NCBI RefSeq assembly: GCF_900104585.1
Contig: NZ_FNVX01000006.1
Coordinates: 744,001 to 808,000 of the forward strand
Reading direction: 5' to 3'
DNA: 64,000 nt
DNA from: Bacteroides ihuae
GTDB taxonomy: Bacteria > Bacteroidota > Bacteroidia > Bacteroidales > Bacteroidaceae
Shown here: positions 18,296-28,144 of the stretch, in pieces
How the letters are laid out: each line of letters begins with the position of its first letter
How positions within the stretch are numbered: position 1 is the stretch's first letter
Program-made: the position numbers and the translations under genes
Notes under the pieces: model-generated
What the model was told of the DNA's origin: nothing
The model's input: the letters and a program-made list of their open reading frames with translations, nothing else
Database searches by the model: none

Positions 18296-19836
18296 TAAAT
18301 TAATGTTTTGAGCAGACTCGTCAGGCTTACACGGCCTGCAATAATGTGACTCAGCTCAGAGATAGCTACTCGTTCTTGCTGCATGGTGTCACGATTACGT
18401 AAGGTCACGGAGTTATCTTCCAACGTCTGATGATCTACAGTAACACAATAAGGAGTACCGATAGCATCCTGGCGACGGTAACGCTTACCAATACTGTCCT
18501 TCTCATCGTATTGACAGTTAAAATGGAACTTTAAGTCATCGATAATTTCACGAGCCTTTTCGGGCAATCCATCTTTCTTTATCAACGGCATCACAGCTAG
18601 CTTCACCGGAGCCAAAGCGGCAGGTAGCTTGAGCACTATGCGACTTTCGCCATTTTCCAACTGTTCTTCGCAGTAAGAAGCGGACATGATACTAAGAAAC
18701 ATACGGTCTACCCCAATAGAGGTTTCGATCACATACGGAGTATAAGATTCGTTCAATTCAGGATCAAAGTATTTAATACTTTTACCCGAGAACTTTTCAT
18801 GCTGGCTCAAGTCGAAGTTGGTACGAGAGTGAATACCCTCTACTTCTTTGAATCCGAAAGGCATCAGGAACTCTATATCGGTAGCAGCATTGGCATAGTG
18901 AGCTAGTTTATCATGATCATGAAAGCGATAGTGATCATCACCAAGTCCAAGAGACTTGTGCCACTTCAAACGGATTTCTTTCCATTTCTTAAACCATTCA
19001 AGCTCTTCGCCTGGGCGAACAAAGAATTGCATTTCCATCTGTTCAAATTCACGCATACGGAAGATAAACTGGCGCGCTACGATTTCGTTACGGAAAGCTT
19101 TTCCTATTTGTGCAATACCGAAAGGTATCTTCATACGGCCCGTTTTCTGCACATTTAAGTAATTTACAAAGATTCCCTGAGCAGTTTCGGGACGAAGATA
19201 AATTTTCAACGCACCATCGGCAGTAGAGCCCATTTCAGTTGAGAACATCAAGTTAAATTGGCGTACTTCTGTCCAGTTCTTAGTACCAGAAATAGGACAC
19301 ACAATCTCTTCATCCACAATGATCTGGCGAAGCTCGTCGAGGTTATTATCATTCAATGCCTTAGCAAAACGTTCATGCAAAGCATCACGTTTGGATTGAT
19401 TGTCAAGCACACGCCCGTTTGTTGAACGGAATTGAGCCTCATCAAAAGTATCGCCAAACTTCTTAGCAGCCTTAGCGACTTCTTTATTCATCTTATCGTC
19501 ATACTTAGCCAACTGATCTTCGATAAGCACGTCAGCACGGTAGCGTTTTTTAGAATCTTTATTATCAATCAACGGATCGTTGAAAGCATCCACATGCCCA
19601 GAAGCTTTCCAAATAGTAGGATGCATAAAGATAGCAGAATCAATGCCAACAATGTTTTCGTGCAGAAGCACCATGCTGTCCCACCAATACTTTTTGATGT
19701 TATTCTTTAATTCAACTCCCATCTGACCGTAGTCATACACTGCTCCAAGCCCGTCATAGATGTCGCTTGAAGGAAATACAAAACCATATTCTTTGCAATG
19801 CGATACTAATTTCTTAAAAACATCTTCTTGTGCCAT
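18295..19836 (-). CDS. glyS: Glycine--tRNA ligase, single-chain dimeric type
   Basis: This 513-residue class II synthetase charges tRNA-Gly. The alpha2 (eukaryote/archaeal-like) form is recognised by its start (CKEYGFVFPSSDIYDGL, YDYGQMGVELKNNIKKYWW), motif 2 (IGKAFRNEI, FIFRMREFEQMEMQFF), motif 3 (SIGVDRMFL) and an anticodon-binding domain near the C-terminus (APVKLAVMPLIKKDGL). Length is normal for Bacteroidetes. It is transcribed away from the parC operon, and its 3' end overlaps the start codon of a dead FKBP gene. It appears to be now monocistronic, ending at the palindrome 17914-17952. Confidence 0.95.
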   Translation of the reverse strand: MAQEDVFKKLVSHCKEYGFVFPSSDIYDGLGAVYDYGQMGVELKNNIKKYWWDSMVLLHENIVGIDSAIFMHPTIWKASGHVDAFNDPLIDNKDSKKRYRADVLIEDQLAKYDDKMNKEVAKAAKKFGDTFDEAQFRSTNGRVLDNQSKRDALHERFAKALNDNNLDELRQIIVDEEIVCPISGTKNWTEVRQFNLMFSTEMGSTADGALKIYLRPETAQGIFVNYLNVQKTGRMKIPFGIAQIGKAFRNEIVARQFIFRMREFEQMEMQFFVRPGEELEWFKKWKEIRLKWHKSLGLGDDHYRFHDHDKLAHYANAATDIEFLMPFGFKEVEGIHSRTNFDLSQHEKFSGKSIKYFDPELNESYTPYVIETSIGVDRMFLSIMSASYCEEQLENGESRIVLKLPAALAPVKLAVMPLIKKDGLPEKAREIIDDLKFHFNCQYDEKDSIGKRYRRQDAIGTPYCVTVDHQTLEDNSVTLRNRDTMQQERVAISELSHIIAGRVSLTSLLKTLI

Positions 19837-19943
19837 CTTTCTATTTACAATTTATGCGTTTACAGTTAACTTTTGATTCTTCCACCGATAAAAGGTATCA
19901 CAAATAAAAGTGCAAAGTAAATGATTTTTTTCAATTTAATTCG

Positions 19944-19951
19944 TATTTTTG
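19944..19951 (+). promoter_or_regulatory. -7 promoter element of the parC operon
   Basis: TATTTTTG matches TAnnTTTG, 82 bases before the parC start. A 7-bp inverted repeat (ACATCAT, 19957-19963, with ATGATGT, 19970-19976) lies just downstream in the presumed leader. Confidence 0.45.
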
Positions 19952-20033
19952 CCTGCACATCATCCCATTATGATGTAAAAAAGATAATTTGTTGTTAAAA
20001 CAAGATAGAATACAATAGAGGACCCTGACATTT

Positions 20034-22682
20034 ATGAGCGACGAGATAAACGAGATTACGGAAGGACATTCGGATTATAAACCGGCCGACTCACACGACG
20101 AAAGCATCAAACACCAACTCTCGGGCATGTATCAGAACTGGTTTCTGGACTATGCTTCCTATGTGATATTAGAACGTGCAGTGCCGCACATCAATGATGG
20201 GTTAAAACCTGTGCAACGCCGTATTCTTCATTCCATGAAGCGCTTGGACGACGGACGATACAACAAAGTGGCCAATATCGTAGGCCACACCATGCAGTTC
20301 CACCCACACGGAGATGCTTCCATTGGCGATGCATTGGTGCAATTGGGACAAAAAGACCTCACGATAGATTGTCAAGGGAACTGGGGAAATATTCTGACTG
20401 GAGACGGTGCTGCCGCTTCTCGTTACATCGAAGCACGTCTCTCTAAATTTGCTCTGGATGTAGTCTTCAATCCTAAAACCACTGAATGGAAGCAATCATA
20501 TGACGGGAGAAACAAAGAGCCTGTCACCCTCCCTGTCAAATATCCTTTACTATTAGCACAAGGAGTAGAAGGTATTGCTGTCGGTCTTTCTTCTAAGATC
20601 TTACCACATAATTTCAATGAACTCTGCGATGCTGCTATAGAATATCTGCACAAAAGAGAGTTCAAGCTCTATCCTGATTTTCAAACAGGAGGATCGATAG
20701 ACGTATCCAGATACAATGACGGAGAACGTGGTGGTGTAGTAAAGGTACGTTCCAAAATCAATAAAATAGACAACAAAACACTGGTAATCAATGAGATTCC
20801 TTATGGGAAAACAACGACATCTGTAATCGAATCGATTTTAAAAGCCGTAGATAAAGGAAAAATAAAAGTTCGTAAAGTAGACGATAATACTTCATCTCAA
20901 GTAGAGATATTGATACATTTGGCTCCAGGCGTCTCGTCGGACAAAACGATTGATGCGCTCTATGCCTTTACCGACTGCGAAGTCAGCATTTCACCCAACT
21001 GTTGTGTTATTGATGAGCAAAAGCCACACTTCCTCACCGTAAGTGATGTACTGAAAAAGTCGGTTGATAACACATTATCCCTCTTACGCCAAGAGTTGGA
21101 AATACATAAAGGAGAACTGCTAGAAAGCTTGCACTTCTCTTCTCTTGAAAAAATATTCATAGAAGAGCGTATCTATAAAGATAAGGAATTTGAGCAGTCC
21201 AAAGATATGGATGAGGCTTGCGCCCACATCGATAAGCGACTAACTCCTTTCTACCCAAAATTCATCAGAGAAGTAACCAAAGAAGACATTCTGAGGCTCA
21301 TGGAGATAAAGATGGGACGCATCTTGAAGTTCAACTCTGAAAAAGCGGATGAAATCATTGCTCGCATGAAAGACGAAATAGCGGAGATTGATAAACACTT
21401 GGCCAATATCGTGGAATATACCACTGACTGGTTCCGTATGCTAAAAGATAAATATGGCAAAAACTTCCCGCGTCGCACAGAGCTACGTAATTTCGACACT
21501 ATTGAAGCTGCTAAGGTGGTGGAAGCCAACGAAAAACTATATATCAACCGAGAGGAAGGCTTCATTGGTACTGCTCTTAAAAAGGATGAGTACATTGCCA
21601 ACTGTTCTGATCTGGATGATGTCATTATCTTCTATCGTGATGGGAAATACCTCATTACTCCGGTGGCCGATAAGAAATTCATCGGAAAGAACATTCTTCA
21701 TATAAATATCTTTAAAAAGAACGATAAACGAACAATCTATAATGCCATTTATCGCGATGGAAAGGATGGGATTCACTATGTGAAGCGCTTTGCAGTGACA
21801 TCGGTAACCAGAGATAGAGAATATGACATGACACTGAGTACACCAGGTTCACGTGTGGTTTATTTCACAGCCAATCCCAACGGAGAAGCTGAAGTAATCA
21901 AGGTAACACTAAAACCAAACCCACGTGTTAGAAAAATAATCTTTGAAAAGGACTTTAGCGAAGTAGCCATCAAAGGACGTCAGGCAATGGGGGTTATTCT
22001 AACAAAATATGATGTCCATAAAATTGCTCTTAAACAAAAAGGTGGTTCCACATTAGGTGGGCGAAAGGTTTGGTTTGACCGTGATGTTCTTCGCCTCAAC
22101 TACGATGGACGAGGAGAATATTTAGGAGAATTTCAAAGTGACGACAATATACTAATCGTTCTGAATAATGGAGATTTTTATACCACTAATTTCGATTTGA
22201 GTAATCACTACGAAGACAGTGTGAGCATCGTTGAGAAGTTTGATATCAACAAGGTGTGGAGTGCTGTTCTTTATGACTCCGATCAGCAAAATTACCCATA
22301 TCTGAAACGCTTCTCTTTTGAAGCTAGCACACGTAAGCAGAATTATCTGGGAGAGAACAAGGAGAATCGTTTGGTCCTATTGACCGATGAATATTACCCA
22401 CGATTTGAGATAACATTTGGTGGACATGATAGCTTCCGTGACCCAATCGTTGTTGATGCTGAAGAGTTTATCGCCATAAAAGGATTCAGAGCCAAAGGGA
22501 AGCGCCTCACCACATTTAGCGTTGAAGCGATTAACGAGCTAGAACCAATGCGACTCCCAGAAGTAAAGAAAGACGATGAAGAGGAAGAAGTAGAAGAAAA
22601 TCCGGAAAATCTGGACCCCGATAATGGTAAAAGTGAAGATGATATCATCGACGAAATAACAGGGCAAATGAAGCTCTTTTAA
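20034..22682 (+). CDS. parC: DNA topoisomerase IV subunit A (ParC-like)
   Basis: This 882-residue type IIA topoisomerase breakage-reunion subunit cuts and rejoins DNA to decatenate chromosomes. The catalytic Tyr131 lies in AAASRYIEARLS, and the quinolone-resistance region reads HPHGDASIGDALVQL. The N-terminal winged-helix/tower region is followed by a beta-pinwheel C-terminal domain (from about residue 520) and an acidic tail (DDEEEEVEENPEN). It is more divergent than a typical GyrA, and I assign it to ParC on overall resemblance to the Bacteroides second subunit-A paralogue. No partner parE is in the window. It is first in an operon with a DUF3316 gene (4-base gap) and an S41 peptidase gene. 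Confidence 0.85.
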   Translation: MSDEINEITEGHSDYKPADSHDESIKHQLSGMYQNWFLDYASYVILERAVPHINDGLKPVQRRILHSMKRLDDGRYNKVANIVGHTMQFHPHGDASIGDALVQLGQKDLTIDCQGNWGNILTGDGAAASRYIEARLSKFALDVVFNPKTTEWKQSYDGRNKEPVTLPVKYPLLLAQGVEGIAVGLSSKILPHNFNELCDAAIEYLHKREFKLYPDFQTGGSIDVSRYNDGERGGVVKVRSKINKIDNKTLVINEIPYGKTTTSVIESILKAVDKGKIKVRKVDDNTSSQVEILIHLAPGVSSDKTIDALYAFTDCEVSISPNCCVIDEQKPHFLTVSDVLKKSVDNTLSLLRQELEIHKGELLESLHFSSLEKIFIEERIYKDKEFEQSKDMDEACAHIDKRLTPFYPKFIREVTKEDILRLMEIKMGRILKFNSEKADEIIARMKDEIAEIDKHLANIVEYTTDWFRMLKDKYGKNFPRRTELRNFDTIEAAKVVEANEKLYINREEGFIGTALKKDEYIANCSDLDDVIIFYRDGKYLITPVADKKFIGKNILHINIFKKNDKRTIYNAIYRDGKDGIHYVKRFAVTSVTRDREYDMTLSTPGSRVVYFTANPNGEAEVIKVTLKPNPRVRKIIFEKDFSEVAIKGRQAMGVILTKYDVHKIALKQKGGSTLGGRKVWFDRDVLRLNYDGRGEYLGEFQSDDNILIVLNNGDFYTTNFDLSNHYEDSVSIVEKFDINKVWSAVLYDSDQQNYPYLKRFSFEASTRKQNYLGENKENRLVLLTDEYYPRFEITFGGHDSFRDPIVVDAEEFIAIKGFRAKGKRLTTFSVEAINELEPMRLPEVKKDDEEEEVEENPENLDPDNGKSEDDIIDEITGQMKLF

Positions 22683-22686
22683 GCTA

Positions 22687-23598
22687 ATGCTCATGATACA
22701 AAAAACAATAATACCTGAAACACACATTTGCAGCCACAAAGTAGGCGAAGTAATCTTCGCCTCTTTGTGCATCTGCATATTTTCTTTTCTTTCAGTTAAA
22801 ACATACGCACAAGAGGATTCCTTGCAGGCAAACAGATATGTCATGCGTGCCACCATGTATGGTGTAGGATTTGCCAATGTGTATGACACCTACCTTTCGC
22901 CACAAGAGTATGTCGGTACAGACTTTCGCATCTCTCGCGAAACGATGCGAATGACCAAGCTCTTTGACGGAAATGTATCGGTGCAAAACTTCTTCCAAGC
23001 CAACATATCTTATACTCATAATAAAGTCGATAATAACAATACCTTTGCGGGATTGGTGAACTGGAACTACGGATTGCATTATCAATTCCGTATCACTGAT
23101 AATTTTAAACTACTAGCTGGTGGACTGGCTGATCTGAACGGTGGTTTTGTCTACAACTTACGCAATACGAACAACCCCGCATCGGCCAGAGCCTACATCA
23201 ATCTGGATGCCTCAGGCATGGCTATCTGGCACCTGAAGATAAAGAATTATCCAATCGTATTAAGATATCAGGCGAACATACCCGTAATCGGGGTCATGTT
23301 CTCGCCCAACTACGGGCAATCTTACTATGAGATATTTACGCTAGGCAACAGCAGCGGAGTAGTGCAGTTTACATCCTTGCACAACCAACCCTCCATCCGA
23401 CAAATGTTATCCGTCGATTGTCCTATTGGGAGTTCAAAGGTAAGATTCAGCTACTTGTGGGACATGCAGCAATCCAGAGTAAACCAAATAAACACACACA
23501 CCTATGGACACGTATTTATGGTGGGATTTGTGCAGGACCTCTATAGAATCCGTAATAAGAAAGGAACTCCTCTCCCATCTGCGATAAGAGCCTATTGA
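22687..23598 (+). CDS. DUF3316 family exported protein
   Basis: This 303-residue protein has a signal peptide ending near residue 41 (KTYAQ). The mature part is rich in alternating aromatic/polar beta strands (VRFSYLWDMQQSRVNQ, HVFMVGFVQDLYRI) and looks like a small outer-membrane barrel. It matches the DUF3316 type, whose function is unknown. It starts 4 bases after the parC stop and is surely cotranscribed. The signal region is long at its N-terminus, so M3 or a later start is possible. No enzymatic motif is seen. Confidence 0.75.
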   Translation: MLMIQKTIIPETHICSHKVGEVIFASLCICIFSFLSVKTYAQEDSLQANRYVMRATMYGVGFANVYDTYLSPQEYVGTDFRISRETMRMTKLFDGNVSVQNFFQANISYTHNKVDNNNTFAGLVNWNYGLHYQFRITDNFKLLAGGLADLNGGFVYNLRNTNNPASARAYINLDASGMAIWHLKIKNYPIVLRYQANIPVIGVMFSPNYGQSYYEIFTLGNSSGVVQFTSLHNQPSIRQMLSVDCPIGSSKVRFSYLWDMQQSRVNQINTHTYGHVFMVGFVQDLYRIRNKKGTPLPSAIRAY

Positions 23599-23616
23599 CA
23601 ATTTTAAGAAAGAACG

Positions 23617-24663
23617 ATGATTAACAACAGAGATAGAAAAGAAAGCAAGAAAGGCCGGGCAATCAGAATACTGACATTGCTTATCCCAATTATATTGTTA
23701 CTTTTCATTGCATCATCCTGCATCAGAGAAGATGAATACACCAATAATCCACAAGGAAACTTCGACGCTTTATGGACGATTATTGATGAGAAATACTGTT
23801 TCCTAGAATACAAGCAAATAAACTGGGATAGTATCCATACCGTTTATCAAAAACGACTAACGGCAGATATGTCTAACTATGATTTATTTGAGGTATTGAG
23901 TGATATGCTTGCCACCCTTAAAGATGGGCATGTCAATCTATATTCGGCAGCCAATCAAGCTCGTTATTGGGATTGGTTTGAAGACTACCCCCGCAACTTC
24001 AACGAATCAATCGTTGAGGATTATCTGGGCACAGACTATCGCATTGCAGGTGGAGCGAAATATAAAATATTAGATGATAATGTAGGCTATATCTATTACG
24101 AACTTTTCTCCAATGGCATTGGAAATGGGAACCTAGACGAAATCCTCCAACACATGGCTATCTGCAATGGTATCATAATTGATGTGCGTAACAACGGTGG
24201 AGGCAATCTCAGTAATTCAAGTACTTTTGCCGCCAGATTCACCAATCAAAAAACCCTTACCGGATACATTCGCCATAAAACAGGGAAAGGGCATAATGAT
24301 TTTTCTGATCCGGTAGCAATATATTTAGAACCCTCAAACAGTATTCGATGGCAGAAAAAAGTAGTTGTGCTCACTAATCGCCATTCTTACAGCGCTACCA
24401 ATGATTTTGTAAATTCAATGCGATATCTTCCTCGAGTAACTATATTGGGAGATAAAACCGGAGGAGGATCAGGGATGCCTTTCTCTTCAGAGTTGCCCAA
24501 TGGATGGTCAGTGCGCTTCTCTGCAAGCCCACACTTTGATGCCGAAATGAATCAAATTGAATTTGGTATAGATCCTGATATTAAGGTGGACATGCTTAGC
24601 CAAGACGAGGATAAAGGCATTGATACAATGATAGAAGCAGCCCGTACTCTATTAAAAAATTAA
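23617..24663 (+). CDS. S41 family peptidase (tricorn/CtpA-like) lipoprotein
   Basis: This 348-residue protein has a basic N-terminus and a lipobox (IASSC, Cys35). An N-terminal helical domain (FDALWTIIDEKYCFLEYK) precedes the S41 core with IIIDVRNNGGGNLS and the Ser-bearing motif NRHSYSATNDFV (S259 is the likely nucleophile). The lysine of the CtpA Ser-Lys dyad is not evident: the matching loop reads GDKTGGGSG. It therefore resembles tricorn-type S41 members more than Prc/CtpA. No PDZ domain is obvious. It probably degrades proteins in the envelope. Third gene of the parC operon, 18 bases after the DUF3316 stop. Confidence 0.85.
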   Translation: MINNRDRKESKKGRAIRILTLLIPIILLLFIASSCIREDEYTNNPQGNFDALWTIIDEKYCFLEYKQINWDSIHTVYQKRLTADMSNYDLFEVLSDMLATLKDGHVNLYSAANQARYWDWFEDYPRNFNESIVEDYLGTDYRIAGGAKYKILDDNVGYIYYELFSNGIGNGNLDEILQHMAICNGIIIDVRNNGGGNLSNSSTFAARFTNQKTLTGYIRHKTGKGHNDFSDPVAIYLEPSNSIRWQKKVVVLTNRHSYSATNDFVNSMRYLPRVTILGDKTGGGSGMPFSSELPNGWSVRFSASPHFDAEMNQIEFGIDPDIKVDMLSQDEDKGIDTMIEAARTLLKN

Positions 24664-24679
24664 CTTTATTCGCAAATAA

Positions 24680-24710
24680 TTTGCCAGAATAGAAAAACTG
24701 CTTATCTTTG
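24680..24710 (+). promoter_or_regulatory. Bacteroides-type promoter of tRNA-Leu
   Basis: TTTG at 24680-24683 and TATCTTTG at 24703-24710 are separated by 19 bases. This matches the TTTG / TAnnTTTG consensus, with the tRNA starting 34 bases later. Confidence 0.7.
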
Positions 24711-24744
24711 CACCGCAAAACAAAGGTAAGTCATTACCGAACAT

Positions 24745-24826
24745 GCGGATGTGGCGTAATTGGTAGCCGCGCCAGACTTAGGATCTGGTGTCGCGAGACG
24801 TGTAGGTTCGAGTCCTATCATCCGCA
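24745..24826 (+). tRNA. tRNA-Leu (anticodon UAG)
   Basis: This 82-base class II tRNA has acceptor arms GCGGATG and CATCCGC with discriminator A. The anticodon stem CCAGA/TCTGG encloses loop CTTAGGA (anticodon TAG at 24779-24781). It has a long variable arm around TGTCGCGAGACG and the T-arm sequence GGTTCGAGTCC. CCA is not encoded. It reads CUA/CUN leucine codons. Confidence 0.95.
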
Positions 24827-24828
24827 CG

Positions 24829-24862
24829 AAAGGCCTTCAAGAGTAATCTTGGAGGCCTTTTT
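24829..24862 (+). terminator. Terminator of tRNA-Leu
   Basis: Arms AAAGGCCTTCAAGA and TCTTGGAGGCCTTT pair with one mismatch around a 4-base loop and end in a T run. Confidence 0.8.
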
Positions 24863-25020
24863 CAATACAAACCTCGCTTAACTTACGCAAAACAAAAAAA
24901 GAATTTCGCCCCCCTTTCCTTCACTCTCTAAACAAATTTATCGGAAGGTGTGTTAAATATATCCTTGTTTTTTCGTATCATTGCATGGAAGAACACTTTA
25001 TTAAATTTAAAAAGAGCCCA

Positions 25021-27852
25021 ATGAATTTCCCGAAAGGTATAGTTACCATTGCTGTAACGCTTTTGATGCAACTAAATGCTTTCGCTTCCACCAAGCCGCA
25101 CATCATCAACATCGATAAAGGGACTTACAATGCCGCCAATAAGAATTGGTCTATCGGAGAAGATGAGAGAGGAATCATGTATTTTGGCAATGACATTGGA
25201 TTGCTAGAGTCAGACGGCATGAGTTGGAATCTGTACCAAATACCAAACTCTCCGATAATCAGAGCTATTGCTGTGGCTTCTCATCAAACGGTATTCACCG
25301 GAGGATTTGAGGAACTTGGCCGATGGGACAGAGATATATCCGGTTCATTAAAATACACTTCTCTGAAAGGATTATTAAAAGAACACAAGTTCGAAAATGA
25401 GAATTTCTGGAAAGTTTGGATTGCGAAAGATAAAGTTTACTTTCAATCCTTTAGCAACATCTATGTATATGATTATCGAACATTAAAGCCCATTGCTCCC
25501 GCAAAAGGCTATATATTCTTGCTGAAAGTAAGAGATAACTACTGGGTGCAAGAAACATATGGGCCTCTGCACCAAATAATAAACGATAAACTAACGAAGG
25601 TCTCCGGCAGTGAAATATTTAAGAACACAACCGTAAGAGTGATTCTACCATATGGTAAAGATCAATATCTTGTAGGAACTTCATCCGGCAACATTTATGT
25701 GTACGACGGGACAGAATTCTCTATCTGGAACAAAGAACTAAGTTCATTACTTCAGGGAGAGGAGCTGAACTGTGGAATCTATTGCAACAAACGAAACACT
25801 TATTTTCTAGGTACACAACTAAACGGTGTTTATGAGATTACGGCCTCAGGAGAGGTGGTCAATCACTTTTCAACGACCAATTCGCTTCACAACAACACCA
25901 TCTTATCGCTTTACGAAGACAATCAGAATAATATCTGGGTAGCAATGGATAGAGGAATTGCGTATATACGATACACTAAAGAATTAAGCTACTATAAAGC
26001 AACCGATCGCGATGCCGGAGCTGTTTATGCCGCAACACTGTGGCAGAAGAACCTGTTTGTCGGAACCAATCAAGGTGTATATTATGCGCCTGTAAGTCAA
26101 CTAGACAATCAAAATATCTTTTCTTCACTGAAACTGATAAAAGAGACACAAGGTCAGGTATGGTCTTTCTCTGAAATAGATGGTAGACTCTTCTGTGCAC
26201 ACAACAACGGATTAAAAGAAATCCACCAAAATTTGAGTGTTTCCACCCCATACCCTATAAATACAGGAGTATTCAAAGCTATCGAAACAACGATAAAAGG
26301 GAAAAAAATAGTGCTAGCAGTAAGTTATAACAATTTGCTGATTATTAATGTAGCAACGGGGAAATCTCTGGAGATGAAGCAAATCACTGACCCAATTATC
26401 AATGTGGAAACAGATTACTTAGATAATATCTGGCTCGAAACTGTTAGTCATGGCGTATATAAATGCCGACTGAATGACGAGCAAAATGCTTTTCGTTATT
26501 ACTCATACTACGGGCATGAGAAAAACAAAACTCTTCCGATCAAGATACACCTGTTTAAAGCCGGAGGACGTATTCTTTTCTTAGGAGACGACAGGTTTTG
26601 GACTTATAGTGAAAATGGGGACAAACTCCTAGCAGACAGCCATTTGAACGACTGCTTTAAATCAGTTAGCAATCTCAAGAAAATCGTTCAAATCGGCAAT
26701 GAAGAAAGTTGGGCCATCACCGGATCATCCATCTATAAATTCTTTTATGACGGCTATATAGCCCGAATAACAGAGTCATACAACATAGAAGCAGATAACC
26801 TTTCACTCATCAATGCCTATGAAAACATCTCAGTTCTTAATGATACGCTATCATTGATCTGCCTAGATGCAGGATTTATACTCCATAATGCTTCTAAGAA
26901 AGCTAAAACACCAGAAATTCTTTCGGCTCCATACCTAGAGTCAATACACATAAACAACATTGAAGGAAAAACGAGATTTGTCGATTTAAACCAAGAAAAT
27001 AGAATTCCCTACATATACAACAACGTCACCATTAACTTTTCCGTAAGCAATGCTTTTGCCTACAATCTTTATGTAGAATACCAATTGCAAGGTGAGGGCG
27101 TTGAAACAACATGGAGCAAACCTCAAAGAGTAAATAGTGTATCGTATGCCCGCTTACTAAAAGGCGATTACATTTTTAAGATAAGGGTAACCGACGGTTT
27201 GGGCAATTACTCAAATACTACGTCTTTCAACTTCACTGTGTTGCCACCTTGGTATCAAACAATTTGGGCTTATTTGCTTTATATTGCTATCATTGTTTCA
27301 ATATTATATCTCACATGGGCCCTTATTTTACGGAGATACCGCAACATCCATTTGCAAAAAATTAGAGCCCGAGAAGCCAGTCACTTAAGAATAATGAACG
27401 AAAAACTTCTTAACGAAATAGACGAGAAGAATGCCGAGTTATTTACCCAAACCTCCTTCATTATTCAGAAGAATGAATTAATTTTGAAGCTGAAAGATCT
27501 GGTAGATGATTATTGTGGAAAGAATATACATAAATCACTCGTGCCACTTTATCAAAAGATGAACTCCTTATTGAGTAATATGGATACAGAAGAGGATTGG
27601 AAGATGTTCCTTATCAAATTCGAACAGAAGCACAACGGATTCTTTAAACATTTGAAATCGATGCATCCTGAGTTGACAAACAACGATCTCCGACTCTGTG
27701 CCTGTCTAAAATTAAATTTGGAGACCAAGGATATTGCTTCTCTAATGAACTTGTCCGTACGAGCAATAGAGAATAATCGATATCGCCTTCGAAAAAAGCT
27801 CAATCTAAACCCTACCCAAAACCTGAATGAATACTTTCTAGAAATAGAATAA
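25021..27852 (+). CDS. Membrane sensor-regulator: propeller, Y_Y_Y domain, LuxR-type HTH
   Basis: From this ATG the protein is 943 residues with a clean signal peptide (LLMQLNAFAST). An upstream in-frame ATG at 24985 would add 12 charged residues and has no ribosome site. The order is two-component-type propeller repeats (NNIWVAMDRGIAYI, DNIWLETVSHGVYK), a Y_Y_Y domain (about 670-740), one membrane helix (about 745-770), a coiled linker, and a C-terminal GerE/LuxR-type HTH (about 885-940, LNLETKDIASLMNLSVRAIE). There is no kinase or receiver. Periplasmic sugar binding is probably transmitted directly to the DNA-binding part. It precedes the GH3/GH144 PUL by 292 bases and very likely controls it. 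Confidence 0.85.
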   Translation: MNFPKGIVTIAVTLLMQLNAFASTKPHIINIDKGTYNAANKNWSIGEDERGIMYFGNDIGLLESDGMSWNLYQIPNSPIIRAIAVASHQTVFTGGFEELGRWDRDISGSLKYTSLKGLLKEHKFENENFWKVWIAKDKVYFQSFSNIYVYDYRTLKPIAPAKGYIFLLKVRDNYWVQETYGPLHQIINDKLTKVSGSEIFKNTTVRVILPYGKDQYLVGTSSGNIYVYDGTEFSIWNKELSSLLQGEELNCGIYCNKRNTYFLGTQLNGVYEITASGEVVNHFSTTNSLHNNTILSLYEDNQNNIWVAMDRGIAYIRYTKELSYYKATDRDAGAVYAATLWQKNLFVGTNQGVYYAPVSQLDNQNIFSSLKLIKETQGQVWSFSEIDGRLFCAHNNGLKEIHQNLSVSTPYPINTGVFKAIETTIKGKKIVLAVSYNNLLIINVATGKSLEMKQITDPIINVETDYLDNIWLETVSHGVYKCRLNDEQNAFRYYSYYGHEKNKTLPIKIHLFKAGGRILFLGDDRFWTYSENGDKLLADSHLNDCFKSVSNLKKIVQIGNEESWAITGSSIYKFFYDGYIARITESYNIEADNLSLINAYENISVLNDTLSLICLDAGFILHNASKKAKTPEILSAPYLESIHINNIEGKTRFVDLNQENRIPYIYNNVTINFSVSNAFAYNLYVEYQLQGEGVETTWSKPQRVNSVSYARLLKGDYIFKIRVTDGLGNYSNTTSFNFTVLPPWYQTIWAYLLYIAIIVSILYLTWALILRRYRNIHLQKIRAREASHLRIMNEKLLNEIDEKNAELFTQTSFIIQKNELILKLKDLVDDYCGKNIHKSLVPLYQKMNSLLSNMDTEEDWKMFLIKFEQKHNGFFKHLKSMHPELTNNDLRLCACLKLNLETKDIASLMNLSVRAIENNRYRLRKKLNLNPTQNLNEYFLEIE

Positions 27853-27894
27853 TACAATCTTACTTCATTGATACACAGATAAATACACTATTTT

Positions 27895-27946
27895 GAGAGG
27901 GAAAAGTGTATTCGATTAAATGTTAAATAGAGAGGTTGTGTATTCG
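27895..27946. promoter_or_regulatory. Candidate operator: imperfect direct repeat upstream of second PUL
   Basis: GAGAGG followed by GTGTATTCG occurs twice (27895-27914 and 27930-27946; the GTGTATTCG cores start 32 bp apart). It lies about 40-90 bases upstream of a candidate -7 box. It may be the binding site of the adjacent LuxR-type regulator (inference). The rest of the 292-base gap (27853-28144) shows only the -7 box at 27987 and a short inverted repeat around the GGGCCC at about 28058. Confidence 0.35.
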
Positions 27947-27986
27947 TGGTGAATGTCATTGTTACTACTTCTTTGTTTCTCTGATA

Positions 27987-27994
27987 TACATTTG
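27987..27994 (+). promoter_or_regulatory. Candidate -7 promoter element of second PUL
   Basis: TACATTTG matches TAnnTTTG, about 150 bases upstream of the susC start. No TTTG at the usual -33 spacing, as expected for an activator-dependent promoter. Confidence 0.4.
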
Positions 27995-28144
27995 CCAATG
28001 TTCAATTAAGCTTTCTATGTGAAAGATTTTTTTAGTTAGTATGCACATTAACACAAGGGCCCGTGTTTAAAATAGCATATTTACTGAGAGAAAACTTTAA
28101 AGAGAAGCCGAAGAACAAAAGAAAAACGTTAAAACTTAAATGTA

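Noticed and set aside
24985..25020. Upstream start codon for the propeller/LuxR-type regulator
   Set aside because: It adds a charged stretch before the signal peptide and has no ribosome-binding-like purine tract; the ATG at 25021 fits better, though the longer form is not excluded.
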